DNA from: Epilithonimonas sp. JDS
GTDB taxonomy: Bacteria; Bacteroidota; Bacteroidia; Flavobacteriales; Weeksellaceae
Reading direction: 5' to 3'
Assembly (NCBI RefSeq): GCF_021261315.1
Contig: NZ_JAJSAX010000002.1
Span: forward strand, 434,001 to 498,000
DNA length: 64,000 nt
A program made the translations under genes and the position numbers. This document shows, one piece after another, positions 18,378 to 26,799 of the stretch (positions are counted from its first letter, which is position 1; each line of letters opens with the position of its first letter). The notes below the pieces were generated by a model, which was given only the letters and a program-made list of their open reading frames with translations, did no database searches and was not told where the DNA came from.

Positions 18378-20063
18378 TTACAAATCGGTGACGCAACCTT
18401 GTGATGCGTCTGCTACAGATTTGGCATATTTGTACAACACTCCACGCTTCACTTTGTAATCTGGTTGCTGGAATTCGGCTTTTCTTTTATTAATTTCTTC
18501 GTCTGAGAGAAGTGCGTTGATGGTGTTTTTTTCGGCATCCAATTCTATCACATCACCATCTTTTATCAAGCCAATCAATCCTCCGGCAAAAGCTTCCGGT
18601 GTGATATGACCGACTACGAAACCGTGCGTCCCTCCGGAAAATCTGCCATCTGTAATCAAGGCTACATTTTTGCCGAGACCGGAACCCATTAAAGCGGAAG
18701 TTGGTTTGAGCATTTCCGGCATTCCGGGTGCGCCTTTAGGACCTTCGTTTTTGATAACGACTACATTTCCTTCTTTGATTTTTTTATCTTCGATGCCTTT
18801 GATGAACTCTTTTTCGCCGTCGAAAACGATGGCTGTACCTTTGAAATAATCGCCTTCTTTGCCTGTAATTTTTGCTACAGAGCCTTTCTCAGCAAGATTT
18901 CCGTACAAAATTCTGATATGTCCTGTCGCTTTGATTGGGTCTTTGATATCGTGAATGATATTTTGTTGTCTATCGATAATCGAAGTGACGTGTTCCAGAT
19001 TTTCAGCAATTGTTTTTCCTGTTACTGTCAAACAATCGCCGTGAAGCAAGCCTAAATCCAAGAGATATTTCATCACCGCTGGAACGCCACCAACGTTATG
19101 AAGGTCTTCCATCAGGTATTTTCCGCTTGGTTTGAGGTCAGCCAAAAATGGTGTTTCATCGCTGATTTTTTGAAAATCATCTAAAGTCAAATTATAGCCG
19201 ATGGACTTTGCGATGGCGATAAAATGGAGAACCGCATTCGTACTTCCACCCAAAATCATAATTAGCCTTAAAGCATTTTCAAAAGCTTTTGGCGTCATTA
19301 TATCGGATGGTTTGATGTCTTTTTCCAAAAGGATTTTGACGTAATGTCCGGCGAACTGGCATTCTTCTTTTTTCTCTTTGCTTAAAGCTGGATAAGATGA
19401 CGAATACGGCAAACTCATTCCCAGTGCTTCGATTGCTGAAGCCATTGTGTTTGCTGTGTACATTCCGCCACACGCACCGGCGCTTGGGCAGGAGTTTTTT
19501 ATCACACCTTTGAAATCTTCGTCAGAAATTTTACCTGCGATTTTGTTTCCCAAAGCTTCGAAAGCCGAAACGATGTTCAAATCCTGACCTTTGTAATGTC
19601 CCGGCGCAATACTTCCGCCATAAACCATTATCGAAGGACGGTCGAGACGAGCCATTGCCATCAAAGAACCCGGCATATTTTTGTCGCAACCCGGAACTGT
19701 GATTAATCCGTCATAATATTGACCGGCACAAACCGCTTCGATGGAATCTGCAATGATATCACGACTTACGAGCGAATAACGCATTCCGTCGGTTCCATTG
19801 GTCATTCCGTCGCTGATTCCGATGGTGTGGAACATTAAGCCAACTAAGTTTTGTTCCTTAACGCCTTTTTTAACGATTTCAGCCAAACCATTCAGGTGCA
19901 TATTGCAAGTGTTGCCGTCGTAGCCCATACTTGCGATTCCAATTTGCGCTTTGTCGAAATCCTCTTCTTCAAAACCAATTCCGTAAAACATTGCCTGAGT
20001 TGCAGGTTGCGTCGGGTCTTTCGTAAGCGTTTTGGAATATTTGTTCAGTTCTACATTACACAT
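18378..20063 (-). CDS. ilvD: Dihydroxy-acid dehydratase
   Basis: IlvD dehydrates the dihydroxy acids of the valine and isoleucine pathways using an Fe-S cluster. The cluster cysteines appear in [10 protein letters not shown] and [26 protein letters not shown] and the C-terminal [16 protein letters not shown] motif are also present. The length of 561 aa is typical. Its start codon overlaps the ilvE stop by 8 bp, indicating translational coupling. Confidence 0.96.
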   Translation of the reverse strand: MCNVELNKYSKTLTKDPTQPATQAMFYGIGFEEEDFDKAQIGIASMGYDGNTCNMHLNGLAEIVKKGVKEQNLVGLMFHTIGISDGMTNGTDGMRYSLVSRDIIADSIEAVCAGQYYDGLITVPGCDKNMPGSLMAMARLDRPSIMVYGGSIAPGHYKGQDLNIVSAFEALGNKIAGKISDEDFKGVIKNSCPSAGACGGMYTANTMASAIEALGMSLPYSSSYPALSKEKKEECQFAGHYVKILLEKDIKPSDIMTPKAFENALRLIMILGGSTNAVLHFIAIAKSIGYNLTLDDFQKISDETPFLADLKPSGKYLMEDLHNVGGVPAVMKYLLDLGLLHGDCLTVTGKTIAENLEHVTSIIDRQQNIIHDIKDPIKATGHIRILYGNLAEKGSVAKITGKEGDYFKGTAIVFDGEKEFIKGIEDKKIKEGNVVVIKNEGPKGAPGMPEMLKPTSALMGSGLGKNVALITDGRFSGGTHGFVVGHITPEAFAGGLIGLIKDGDVIELDAEKNTINALLSDEEINKRKAEFQQPDYKVKRGVLYKYAKSVADASQGCVTDL

Positions 20064-20958
20064 ATTGCAAGTCTGATTTTAAATAAGAATAATCTTCTTC
20101 TAACACCAAATGACGATAAGCTTTCTGAACTTTCGATGCTAAACTCTCTTCCCAGTTCAATTTGAAAGGAACATCATCAAGAGAACCCAATGCCACTATT
20201 TCGGCTGCCGTTCCACAGAAAAAACCGGCGTCTGCACCTTTCATTTCTTCTGGTTTGAAGAATTTTTCCTCGTAAGGAATTCCCAGTTGGTCGCAGATTT
20301 CGAAAACTGTTGCTCTTGTAATTCCTGGAAGGATGCTTCCTTTTGCAGGTGTGAAAAGTTTGCCGTCTCTTTCGAAGAAGATATTAGCGCCGGAACTTTC
20401 GGCTACATTTCCATCAGCATCCAGAACCAAAGCTTCATCGAAACCTTTGTCTTTTGCTTCCTGACAAGCCAAAATCGAGTTTACATAATGACCGCTCACT
20501 TTTGCTTCCACTTTGAAAGCTTTTGGATTTGGACGTTCAAATGATGATGTCATAATTCTCATTTGATTGGCCATATAACCATTGTCCCAATTCCAAACCT
20601 CGATGACGAGATAACTTTTTTGTCCTTTTGACAAGGCCATATTTGGAGAACAAATGACGAGTGGACGAATGTATGCGTTTGATAAATTATTAATTTCCAA
20701 TAATTTGTAAGTTGCTTCCACCATTTCTTCGGTAGAATAATCGAAAGGCATCATCATCGTTTGGGCAGACCTTCTGAGCCTGTCGTAATGTTCTTCCGCT
20801 TTGAAAATTTTGGTTCCGTTCGCGGTTTTATAAGATTTAATCCCTTCGAAAACAGCATATCCGTAGTGTAACGATTGACCATACAAGTCGGTCTTGGCTT
20901 CTTTTGCTTTTACATATTCCCCATCAAAAAAGAGAACACTGTCGTCATTGTAATACAT
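20056..20958 (-). CDS. ilvE: Branched-chain amino acid aminotransferase
   Basis: This class IV PLP aminotransferase carries out the last step of Ile, Leu and Val synthesis. The PLP-binding lysine lies in [18 protein letters not shown], and [16 protein letters not shown] plus [13 protein letters not shown] are class IV signatures. The length of 300 aa is normal. It is the first structural gene of the ilv operon, preceded by a leader peptide and an attenuator-like terminator. Confidence 0.94.
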   Translation of the reverse strand: MYYNDDSVLFFDGEYVKAKEAKTDLYGQSLHYGYAVFEGIKSYKTANGTKIFKAEEHYDRLRRSAQTMMMPFDYSTEEMVEATYKLLEINNLSNAYIRPLVICSPNMALSKGQKSYLVIEVWNWDNGYMANQMRIMTSSFERPNPKAFKVEAKVSGHYVNSILACQEAKDKGFDEALVLDADGNVAESSGANIFFERDGKLFTPAKGSILPGITRATVFEICDQLGIPYEEKFFKPEEMKGADAGFFCGTAAEIVALGSLDDVPFKLNWEESLASKVQKAYRHLVLEEDYSYLKSDLQYV

Positions 20959-20993
20959 TTTGTATCGATTTTATATTTGTTTGTTAGATTCAG

Positions 20994-21027
20994 GAAAATA
21001 AAAAACCATCCTCGCAGTGAGAATGGT
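20994..21027 (-). terminator. Attenuator terminator upstream of ilvE
   Basis: On the minus strand ACCATTCTC and GAGGATGGT form a 9-bp stem (one G-U pair) with a five-base loop, followed by TTTTTTATTTT. It lies between the leader peptide and ilvE. Its 5' arm is complementary to the segment at 21060-21070, the presumed antiterminator. Confidence 0.8.
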
Positions 21028-21059
21028 CTGTATTATTTCAATTCAATAATTAGTACAAG

Positions 21060-21070
21060 CCATCACTCAC
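21060..21070 (-). promoter_or_regulatory. Presumed antiterminator segment of the ilv leader
   Basis: GTGAGTGATGG (minus strand) overlaps the stop codon of the leader peptide and can pair with CCATTCTCAC at 21017-21026, the 5' arm of the terminator (GTGAG with CTCAC and ATGG with CCAT). A ribosome stalled on the Ile/Leu/Val codons would leave it free; one reaching the stop codon would cover it. Confidence 0.65.
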
Positions 21071-21123
21071 CACCGGAATCCGATAATGACAAGAATGACA
21101 AGAATAATGATTGTGCTATTCAT
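21067..21123 (-). CDS. ilv operon leader peptide
   Basis: The 18-residue peptide MNSTIIILVILVIIGFRW contains ten consecutive branched-chain residues (six Ile, two Leu, two Val). It starts about 20 bp after a TACATTTG promoter box, ends about 40 bp before a rho-independent terminator, and lies upstream of the ilvEDBNC genes. This is the layout of ribosome-mediated transcription attenuation: shortage of charged branched-chain tRNAs would stall the ribosome and favour readthrough. The peptide itself is not expected to have another function. Confidence 0.8.
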   Translation of the reverse strand: MNSTIIILVILVIIGFRW

Positions 21124-21142
21124 CTGTTTGTTTTCAACGGTA

Positions 21143-21150
21143 CAAATGTA
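21143..21150 (-). promoter_or_regulatory. -7 promoter element of the ilv operon
   Basis: TACATTTG on the minus strand matches TAnnTTTG. It is placed about 20 bp before the leader peptide ATG. The -33 region is not clear. Confidence 0.55.
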
Positions 21151-21383
21151 TAAACTAATTCCAATAAACATTGATGTTTTCACAAAAATTTCTTTTTAAA
21201 AGTATTGAAAACATATAAAATACTTGATTTTATACGATATTCATCAAAACCAAAATCAGAGATAAAGTATTGATTTTCAAGTTTTGAAAGCTGAAAAAAT
21301 TACGATGCCTAAAATTTTACTTTGAATCCAAAATTTTGGTTTTGAATTTTAATTTTTGATGAAATTTTAATCAGTAAAAGCGA

Positions 21384-21407
21384 AAAATCCACCGATTGGT
21401 GGATTTT
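21384..21407 (-). terminator. Terminator after the MFS sugar transporter gene
   Basis: A perfect 10-bp stem (AAAATCCACC / GGTGGATTTT) with a GATT loop lies 49 bp after the transporter stop codon. It marks the 3' end of the starch-utilisation gene group and insulates it from ilvE. The remaining sequence between 21151 and 21383 shows no gene. Confidence 0.7.
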
Positions 21408-21455
21408 ATATTTGCAGACACTTTGACAAGCTAAGTTTGTCAACTTACTTTATCA

Positions 21456-22838
21456 TTAAAAATGAACCTGTTGAATTTCTTCTTCAATTTCTTTCGGTGA
21501 TTCTTCCTGAGATTTAATGAAAATCAAAGTAATCAAAGCACCCAACAACATACAAGCACCGCCTACGACAACGTAATCAATGGCCATATTTCCGAAAAGC
21601 TTCGAAACTATTGGTCCTCCAAAAACACCATTGATAATTTGAGGAACGACAATGAAGAAATTGAAAATCCCCATATAAACACCCATTTTTCTTTGTGGAA
21701 TAGCGTCAATCAACATTGCGTAAGGCATCGCCAAAATACTTGCCCAAGCAAAACCTAATCCTACCATCGAAATCCACAGCATCGAAGTATCTTTGATGAA
21801 ATACATCGAAATCAATCCTAAACCTCCACTTGCCAAAGCCAATGCGTGCGTTTGTTTTTTCCCAATCGCTTTAGCAATTGGAGTCAACAAGAATGCAAAT
21901 GGAATCGCAAATAAATTATAAAGACCGAATAAATGTCCAGTCAAATCTCCAGCTTTATTAAACTCAACCGATTTTGTATCTTCTGGTGAAAGTCCAAAAT
22001 GATGCGTTGCCAAAGCACTGGTTGTGAAAACCCACATCGTGAAAAGCGCGAACCAAGAGAAGAATTGTACGATTCCCAATTTCTTCATCAAGTTCGGAAT
22101 ATTTGCAAAATCTCTGAACATATCAGAAAACTTCGAAGGTTCCTCTACCACGTCTTTTCCGCCTTCGAATTCTGCAAACTCTGCTGGAGAATATTCTTTT
22201 GTCGTGAAAATCGTGTACAAAATTGAAACAATCAAAACAGTTGCGCCAACATAAAATGCATAAATAACGTTGTCTGCCACATAACCTTCTGCTGCTACGT
22301 TTGAAACACCTAATTTCGTTAACCAATTTGGCATTTCCGAACCAATCACGGCTCCAACTCCAATCAAAATGGTTTGGATTGAAAAACCTAAAGTTCCCTG
22401 ATGTTTCGGCAACATATCACCCACCAAAGCACGGAAAGGCTCCATTGCAATATTGACAGAAAAGTCCATCATTGCAAGGAAAATTACGGCTAACAACAAA
22501 ACATTTGCAGCAATCATATGTGTTACGGAAGCGGCATTTGGAAGGAGAACCAATCCAATCGCACAGAGAACCGCTCCAATCAAAAAGTAGGGTTTTCTAC
22601 GACCAAGCGGACTCCACGTATTATCGCCCATATGACCAATAATTGGTTGCACAATCAATCCTGTCACTGGTGCCACCAACCAGAACCACGAAAGCTCGTG
22701 AACGTCAGCACCAAGGTTTGCGAGAATACGGCTCGCGTTTCCGTTTTGCAATCCAAATGCCATCTGGATTCCCAAAAATCCCATACTCATATTGATAATC
22801 TGAGCGATGGAAAGATTTGGTTTGACTTTTTTTATCAT
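21456..22838 (-). CDS. MFS sugar transporter (SLC45/GPH-like), probably for maltose or maltodextrin
   Basis: A 12-helix membrane protein of 460 aa. The N-terminus (SMGFLGIQMAFGLQNGNASRI) and the loop GDNTWSPLGRRKPYFL are typical of the SLC45-like MFS transporters found in Bacteroidota maltose loci. It lies downstream of GH13 and GH97 enzymes and the SusC/D genes, so inner-membrane uptake of maltose or short maltodextrins is the natural inference; the direct substrate is not readable. A terminator follows it. Confidence 0.85.
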   Translation of the reverse strand: MIKKVKPNLSIAQIINMSMGFLGIQMAFGLQNGNASRILANLGADVHELSWFWLVAPVTGLIVQPIIGHMGDNTWSPLGRRKPYFLIGAVLCAIGLVLLPNAASVTHMIAANVLLLAVIFLAMMDFSVNIAMEPFRALVGDMLPKHQGTLGFSIQTILIGVGAVIGSEMPNWLTKLGVSNVAAEGYVADNVIYAFYVGATVLIVSILYTIFTTKEYSPAEFAEFEGGKDVVEEPSKFSDMFRDFANIPNLMKKLGIVQFFSWFALFTMWVFTTSALATHHFGLSPEDTKSVEFNKAGDLTGHLFGLYNLFAIPFAFLLTPIAKAIGKKQTHALALASGGLGLISMYFIKDTSMLWISMVGLGFAWASILAMPYAMLIDAIPQRKMGVYMGIFNFFIVVPQIINGVFGGPIVSKLFGNMAIDYVVVGGACMLLGALITLIFIKSQEESPKEIEEEIQQVHF

Positions 22839-22861
22839 TGTTTATTTTTAAGGTTTTTTTA

Positions 22862-23380
22862 TTATTTTAATTTCTGAATCAACGCATCTTCAATTGGTGC
22901 TTTGATTTTTGTCACTTCGTCCACCACTTCATTCGGAACTGTTACCGACAGAACATATTGTCTCACTTTCCATTTCCCGCCGATTTTTTCGACAACGCCG
23001 GAGCCTCTGCAGATTTTCATTTGGGTATCAAGTATTTCGTCGAACCACGCGTAATTTCCGTCTTTGCTGAAGTAGATATTTCGTTTCAAAGATTTGAAAT
23101 TCCAGGTTGTTTTTTTATCGAAAAATGGTTTTGCCCATTCTTTGAATTCCTTTTTGTTCCATACTTCAGTCGCGTCTGTGCCGATGAAAGTAGATTCTTC
23201 TGCGAAACAATCGAAGTATTTATCGAAATCTGCATTCGCTGCAAGTGTGTTGAAATCGTCTAATAATTTGTTGATATTCTTCTTCTGAACATTTTCGTAA
23301 AAGCCTTTTTTCTGGGCTAATAATGTATTTGAGAACATTAAGAACGCCGACAGGAAAAAGAGTGAAATTGTTTTTTTCAT
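22862..23380 (-). CDS. Secreted NTF2/SnoaL-like protein (DUF4440-type)
   Basis: A signal peptide (MKKTISLFFLSAFLMFSNTLLAQ) precedes a single NTF2-like alpha-beta cone domain (about residues 35-165), with the family pattern FDKYFDCFAEESTFIGTDATEVW and DGNYAWFDEIL. Such domains bind small molecules or act as simple enzymes; no catalytic residues can be assigned. It sits between the GH13 gene and the MFS gene in the starch locus, 23 bp upstream of the transporter, so it may be part of the same transcript. A role in starch use is only inferred from position. Confidence 0.75.
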   Translation of the reverse strand: MKKTISLFFLSAFLMFSNTLLAQKKGFYENVQKKNINKLLDDFNTLAANADFDKYFDCFAEESTFIGTDATEVWNKKEFKEWAKPFFDKKTTWNFKSLKRNIYFSKDGNYAWFDEILDTQMKICRGSGVVEKIGGKWKVRQYVLSVTVPNEVVDEVTKIKAPIEDALIQKLK

Positions 23381-23413
23381 TTTGATTATATTTTTGAATC
23401 AAGCTTAATTTTA

Positions 23414-23433
23414 ATTATGGCAAATTCGCCATA
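23414..23433 (-). terminator. Weak hairpin between the GH13 and NTF2-like genes
   Basis: TATGGC / GCCATA form a 6-bp stem with a six-base loop in AT-rich DNA. There is no strong T run, so it may only pause or protect the transcript. Confidence 0.3.
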
Positions 23434-23440
23434 TTTAATT

Positions 23441-25288
23441 TTATTTAAGTTCTAAAATTAATGAAGATTTTCCAGCGACAGATAAATTTGTTTTCAAATC
23501 GAAATCTTTGTCGGAAAGGATGTCTTTTCCTTTTGTCAAATTATTAAGACCTTCGGAAAAACGCTTCAAATCCAGGTTTTGAGTTTCTTTGTTGTTATTG
23601 ATAACTACCATTACCCTTTTGCTATCGGTGTAGCGGAAGTAAACATAAACATTGTTGTTCGGAATGTAATGCAAGGTTTTTCCTTTGTGAATGGCTTCAT
23701 TTCCCTTTCTCCAGTTCAGGATTTTTTTGGTGTAATCGAAGTATTCACTTTGAGAAGCCGTTCTACCAGATTTTGTGAAAGCGTTGTTTTTGTCGCCAGC
23801 CCAACCGCCTGGAAAATCCTGACGAATCTCTCCGTCCCCACCTTTTCCTTTGTCGCCAGCCATTCCGATTTCGGAACCGTAGTACAATTGTGGAATCCCA
23901 CGAACGGTCAGGATTAAGCTCATTGCGAGTTTGTAATCTGCAACATTTGGATAGGTTTGATTCAATCTGTTCGTATCGTGATTTTCTGCGAAGACCAAGA
24001 TATTATTGATGTCGGGATAAAGGAAATCATTCGTAAAATTGCCATAAACTCTTTGCATTCCTGCGTCCCATCCGGGTTCTTCTTTGAAAGCCTGACCAAC
24101 AGCATCAAACAATGTAAAATCCATTACAGAAGGCAAATGGGAATTATAACCTTCAATCGCTGCGATTTTGGAATCCTTCTGCCAATACGCCATTTGAGCC
24201 TGGTCTTGCATCCAAACCTCACCAACGATATTGAATTTCGGATACTCGTCTGTGATACGTTTTGTCCATTCTGCTATTCCTTTTTTGTCGTTGTAAGAAT
24301 AAGTGTCAACTCGAAGTCCGTCAAGTCCAGCAAATTCTATCCACCAAATCGCGTTCTGAGCCATATAATTGACAACCATTGGATTACCTTGATTCATATC
24401 CGGCATTGTGGTATCAAACCAGCCGTCCATACAAGCGGCTTCGTCCACTTTTGCTGCGTTGGTGTCAAACTGTGTGGTCATTCTGTAATTGCTTCTCTGG
24501 AAACCGTTTTTTCCTTCTTCCCAATAATGAATCCAATCTTTCGCAGGCAAATCCTGGATAATCCAACTTTTTGAACCCCAATGGTTGGTGACATAGTCCA
24601 TCACGAGCTTCATTTTGCGTTTGTGAAGTTCGTCAGCCAGATTTTTGTAGTCATCATTTGTTCCGTAGCGCGGGTCGATTTTGTAATAATCGCTTTGTGC
24701 GTAGCCGTGGTAAGAATAGCTTGGCTCGTTGTCTTCCAACAATGGTGTGTTCCAAAGTGTGGTGACACCCAATTCGCTTAGATAATCCAGGTTTTTTACA
24801 ATTCCGGCAATATCGCCACCGTGACGGCCGCCCGTTTTTGTTCTGTCAGATTTCTCGGCTGTGTCTGGTGTGTTGTCATTTTTCGGATTTCCGTTGGCGA
24901 AACGGTCCGGCATTACCAGATACATTACGTCTGACGAAGTGTAAGAATCTCTGTTGGCAGAATTCTGTTGTCTTTGTTTGAATTCGTAATCAATGGTTTT
25001 TACGGTTTTATTTCCATTTTTGAAGTTTAATTTTATTTTTCCTGGTTGAACGCCGTTGGTATCAATCGTTACAAAAAGATAGTTTGGATTTTCTACTTTT
25101 TTGACCTCCTTGATTTTGATTCCGTTGGAGAATTCGGGTTGAAGGTTGTTGATGTCTTTTCCGTACACCAAGAGTTGTAGTTCCGGATTCTTCATTCCGC
25201 TCCACCAGAATGCAGGTTCTACTTTCTGAACCTGAGAATAGAAAATGGATGAAAGGATGATTGAAGAAAATGTGATTATTTTTTTCAT
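23441..25288 (-). CDS. Secreted GH13 alpha-amylase family enzyme (neopullulanase/cyclomaltodextrinase type)
   Basis: The enzyme is predicted to cleave alpha-1,4 bonds of starch, pullulan or cyclodextrins in the periplasm. After the signal peptide (MKKIITFSSIILSSIFYSQ) there is an N-terminal beta domain (about 22-105) and then the catalytic barrel. All four GH13 regions are intact: DYVTNH at 231-236, GLRVD with the nucleophile Asp328, VGEVW with the acid Glu357, and ENHDTNR with His437-Asp438. A small C-terminal beta domain ends the 615-aa protein. It corresponds in role to SusA of the Bacteroides starch system. A repeat (R3) separates it from the upstream SBF transporter gene. Confidence 0.9.
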   Translation of the reverse strand: MKKIITFSSIILSSIFYSQVQKVEPAFWWSGMKNPELQLLVYGKDINNLQPEFSNGIKIKEVKKVENPNYLFVTIDTNGVQPGKIKLNFKNGNKTVKTIDYEFKQRQQNSANRDSYTSSDVMYLVMPDRFANGNPKNDNTPDTAEKSDRTKTGGRHGGDIAGIVKNLDYLSELGVTTLWNTPLLEDNEPSYSYHGYAQSDYYKIDPRYGTNDDYKNLADELHKRKMKLVMDYVTNHWGSKSWIIQDLPAKDWIHYWEEGKNGFQRSNYRMTTQFDTNAAKVDEAACMDGWFDTTMPDMNQGNPMVVNYMAQNAIWWIEFAGLDGLRVDTYSYNDKKGIAEWTKRITDEYPKFNIVGEVWMQDQAQMAYWQKDSKIAAIEGYNSHLPSVMDFTLFDAVGQAFKEEPGWDAGMQRVYGNFTNDFLYPDINNILVFAENHDTNRLNQTYPNVADYKLAMSLILTVRGIPQLYYGSEIGMAGDKGKGGDGEIRQDFPGGWAGDKNNAFTKSGRTASQSEYFDYTKKILNWRKGNEAIHKGKTLHYIPNNNVYVYFRYTDSKRVMVVINNNKETQNLDLKRFSEGLNNLTKGKDILSDKDFDLKTNLSVAGKSSLILELK

Positions 25289-25383
25289 AAAATATTTTTT
25301 AAGGTCTATATTAAATTTAATAAAAATTCAGATACTATTGAAAATTAAATTGTTTGAAATTCTGTTTTGATAGTAATGAGAAA

Positions 25384-25466
25384 TTTTAACGCAAAGTCCG
25401 CAAGGATTTTTTTAATTAACTAACTGTTTTTAAGGTTCGCAAGGACGTAAAACTCATCAAAGATTA
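25384..25466. repeat. Dispersed intergenic repeat, copy R3
   Basis: TTTTAACGCAAAG, TCCGCAAGGA, AAGGTTCGCAAGGACG and ACTCATCAAAGATT occur in the same order and spacing as in R1 (8452-8540). It fills most of the gap between the SBF transporter and GH13 genes. Confidence 0.7.
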
Positions 25467-25515
25467 TTGTTTGTTCAAAAATTATTAAAGTGAATAATTA
25501 TGTTTAAATATTGAT

Positions 25516-26511
25516 TTAAATCTCAACAATTTCTGTTCTTTTTGCGATTTTGTTGGCGAGCCAACTAACGTAGAATAATTGGAAGCTGTGGTAAATCATT
25601 ACTGGCAGCAAAAACAAAACTTTCTGCTCGTCCGGAATTCCTAAAACCAACAGGAATAAACTTCCGTGAACTAAGGATTTCTTCGAACCACAGAATGTAG
25701 TTGTGATGACATCTTTTGGTTTGAAGTTCAGTTTTTCGGCAATGAATTTCAAAATGTAGTAAGTGGCGAAAAACAAAAAGACAACGCTTAAAGCCAAAGC
25801 AACGAACACCAATGAAGGTACAGAAACGAAGATATTTTCTACAAATGCTGTTGAAAAACTTTCGTAAACAATTAGTAAAATAATCAGTCTGTCGAATTCT
25901 GAAATGACATTCGCATATTTGGTTACCCATTTTTTGAAGATAGGATTAAGCAAAATTCCTAAGATGATTGGGAGCAAAACTTTGAGTAATAATTGCTGGA
26001 TGATTTCGGATTGATTGCCTCCTTCTCCATTTGATGTCAGGAAAAAACTCATCAAAAGCGGCGTCATTACGATGCCGATGATTCCTGAAATCGAAGCATT
26101 GAAAATCGCTGATGTGACATTTCCTTTTGCGATGGAAACCATTACAACCGATGATGAAACCGTGGAAGGTAAACTTGCCAAAAAGAAAACTGAGAGCCAT
26201 ATATTATAATAAGCCGTGTCTTTTAAAAACGGATAAAACAGCAATGCCAACAATGGAAAAATAATGAAAGTTCCCGATTGAATCAGCAAATGAAGTTTCC
26301 AGTTGGAGACATCTTTTACGACTTCTTTTAGATTAAGTTTGAGTCCATACAAAAGAAAAATTCCTGCAATTCCCCAATCTATGAATCCGGCCAGATTGAA
26401 ATACTGGTTGTAGGATTCGTGGAAGGGAATGACCTTGGCCAAGATGACCATTCCAATCAATAGGAAAAGGAAGATGTTTTGTTTGTTGAAAAGTTTGGAA
26501 ATCCAATTCAT
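25516..26511 (-). CDS. Bile acid:sodium symporter family (SBF-like, YfeH-type) membrane protein
   Basis: A 331-aa polytopic protein with nine to ten predicted helices, matching the SBF-like family (PF13593 type) in its opening (KLFNKQNIFLFLLIGMVILAKVIPF) and the conserved loop TTTFCGSKKSLVHGSLF. Family members are Na+-coupled organic anion carriers, but this subfamily is largely uncharacterised. It lies between the GH97 and GH13 genes of the starch locus; whether it belongs functionally to it is uncertain. A degenerate heptamer repeat sits 6 bp upstream of its start codon. Confidence 0.8.
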   Translation of the reverse strand: MNWISKLFNKQNIFLFLLIGMVILAKVIPFHESYNQYFNLAGFIDWGIAGIFLLYGLKLNLKEVVKDVSNWKLHLLIQSGTFIIFPLLALLFYPFLKDTAYYNIWLSVFFLASLPSTVSSSVVMVSIAKGNVTSAIFNASISGIIGIVMTPLLMSFFLTSNGEGGNQSEIIQQLLLKVLLPIILGILLNPIFKKWVTKYANVISEFDRLIILLIVYESFSTAFVENIFVSVPSLVFVALALSVVFLFFATYYILKFIAEKLNFKPKDVITTTFCGSKKSLVHGSLFLLVLGIPDEQKVLFLLPVMIYHSFQLFYVSWLANKIAKRTEIVEI

Positions 26512-26517
26512 TTTTAG

Positions 26518-26545
26518 TTGATGGCTGATGGTTGACAGTTGATGG
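26518..26545. repeat. Degenerate heptamer tandem repeat
   Basis: Four head-to-tail heptamers (TTGATGG, CTGATGG, TTGACAG, TTGATGG) are the same motif as the array at 8400-8434. They end 6 bp before the SBF transporter start codon. Confidence 0.65.
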
Positions 26546-26643
26546 TTTTTAATCAGTATTCTGTGAACAATTTATTGCTGAATGATGGAAAAAACTTTGT
26601 CAAAGCGTTGAACCTTGACAAAGTTTTGATTGAAGTGGAAACC

Positions 26644-26733
26644 CATAGCCCCGATTGCAGCGGTTACCCCACAGCAAGCCTTGGGAAAAGCTGTGGCGCG
26701 AGGAGTAGTAGCGGAAAGCGGGAAATAGCTCCT
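26644..26733 (-). ncRNA. Structured 3'-UTR element, copy 3 (Flavo-1-like)
   Basis: On the minus strand it begins AGGAGCTATTTCCCGCTT and ends AATCGGGGCTATGGG, as in copies 1, 2 and 4. The apical stem is completely different in sequence (CCACAGC / GCTGTGG), replacing the T/A-rich stem of the other copies while keeping the pairing. It begins 66 bp after the GH97 stop codon. The intervening DNA has two further palindromes (GATTTTCGAAC / GTTCGAAAATC and CCCCTTC / GAAGGGG). Confidence 0.65.
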
Positions 26734-26799
26734 AAAAAAACTACCCCCGATTTTCGAACAAGTTCGAAAATCTCCCCTTCAGGGAAGGGGAATTTCTTA

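Noticed and set aside
20959-21150. Riboswitch upstream of ilvE
   Set aside because: The conserved features are fully explained by a leader peptide, terminator and antiterminator; no known aptamer pattern was seen.
21407-21414. Plus-strand TATATTTG promoter box
   Set aside because: It matches the consensus, but no plus-strand gene follows and the box overlaps a terminator arm; such boxes occur by chance in AT-rich DNA.
23957-24574. Long plus-strand open frame (205 codons) antisense to the GH13 gene
   Set aside because: The opposite strand encodes an enzyme with all catalytic motifs; this frame is a by-product of its codon pattern. The same applies to the 209-codon frame at 27670-28299 opposite GH97.
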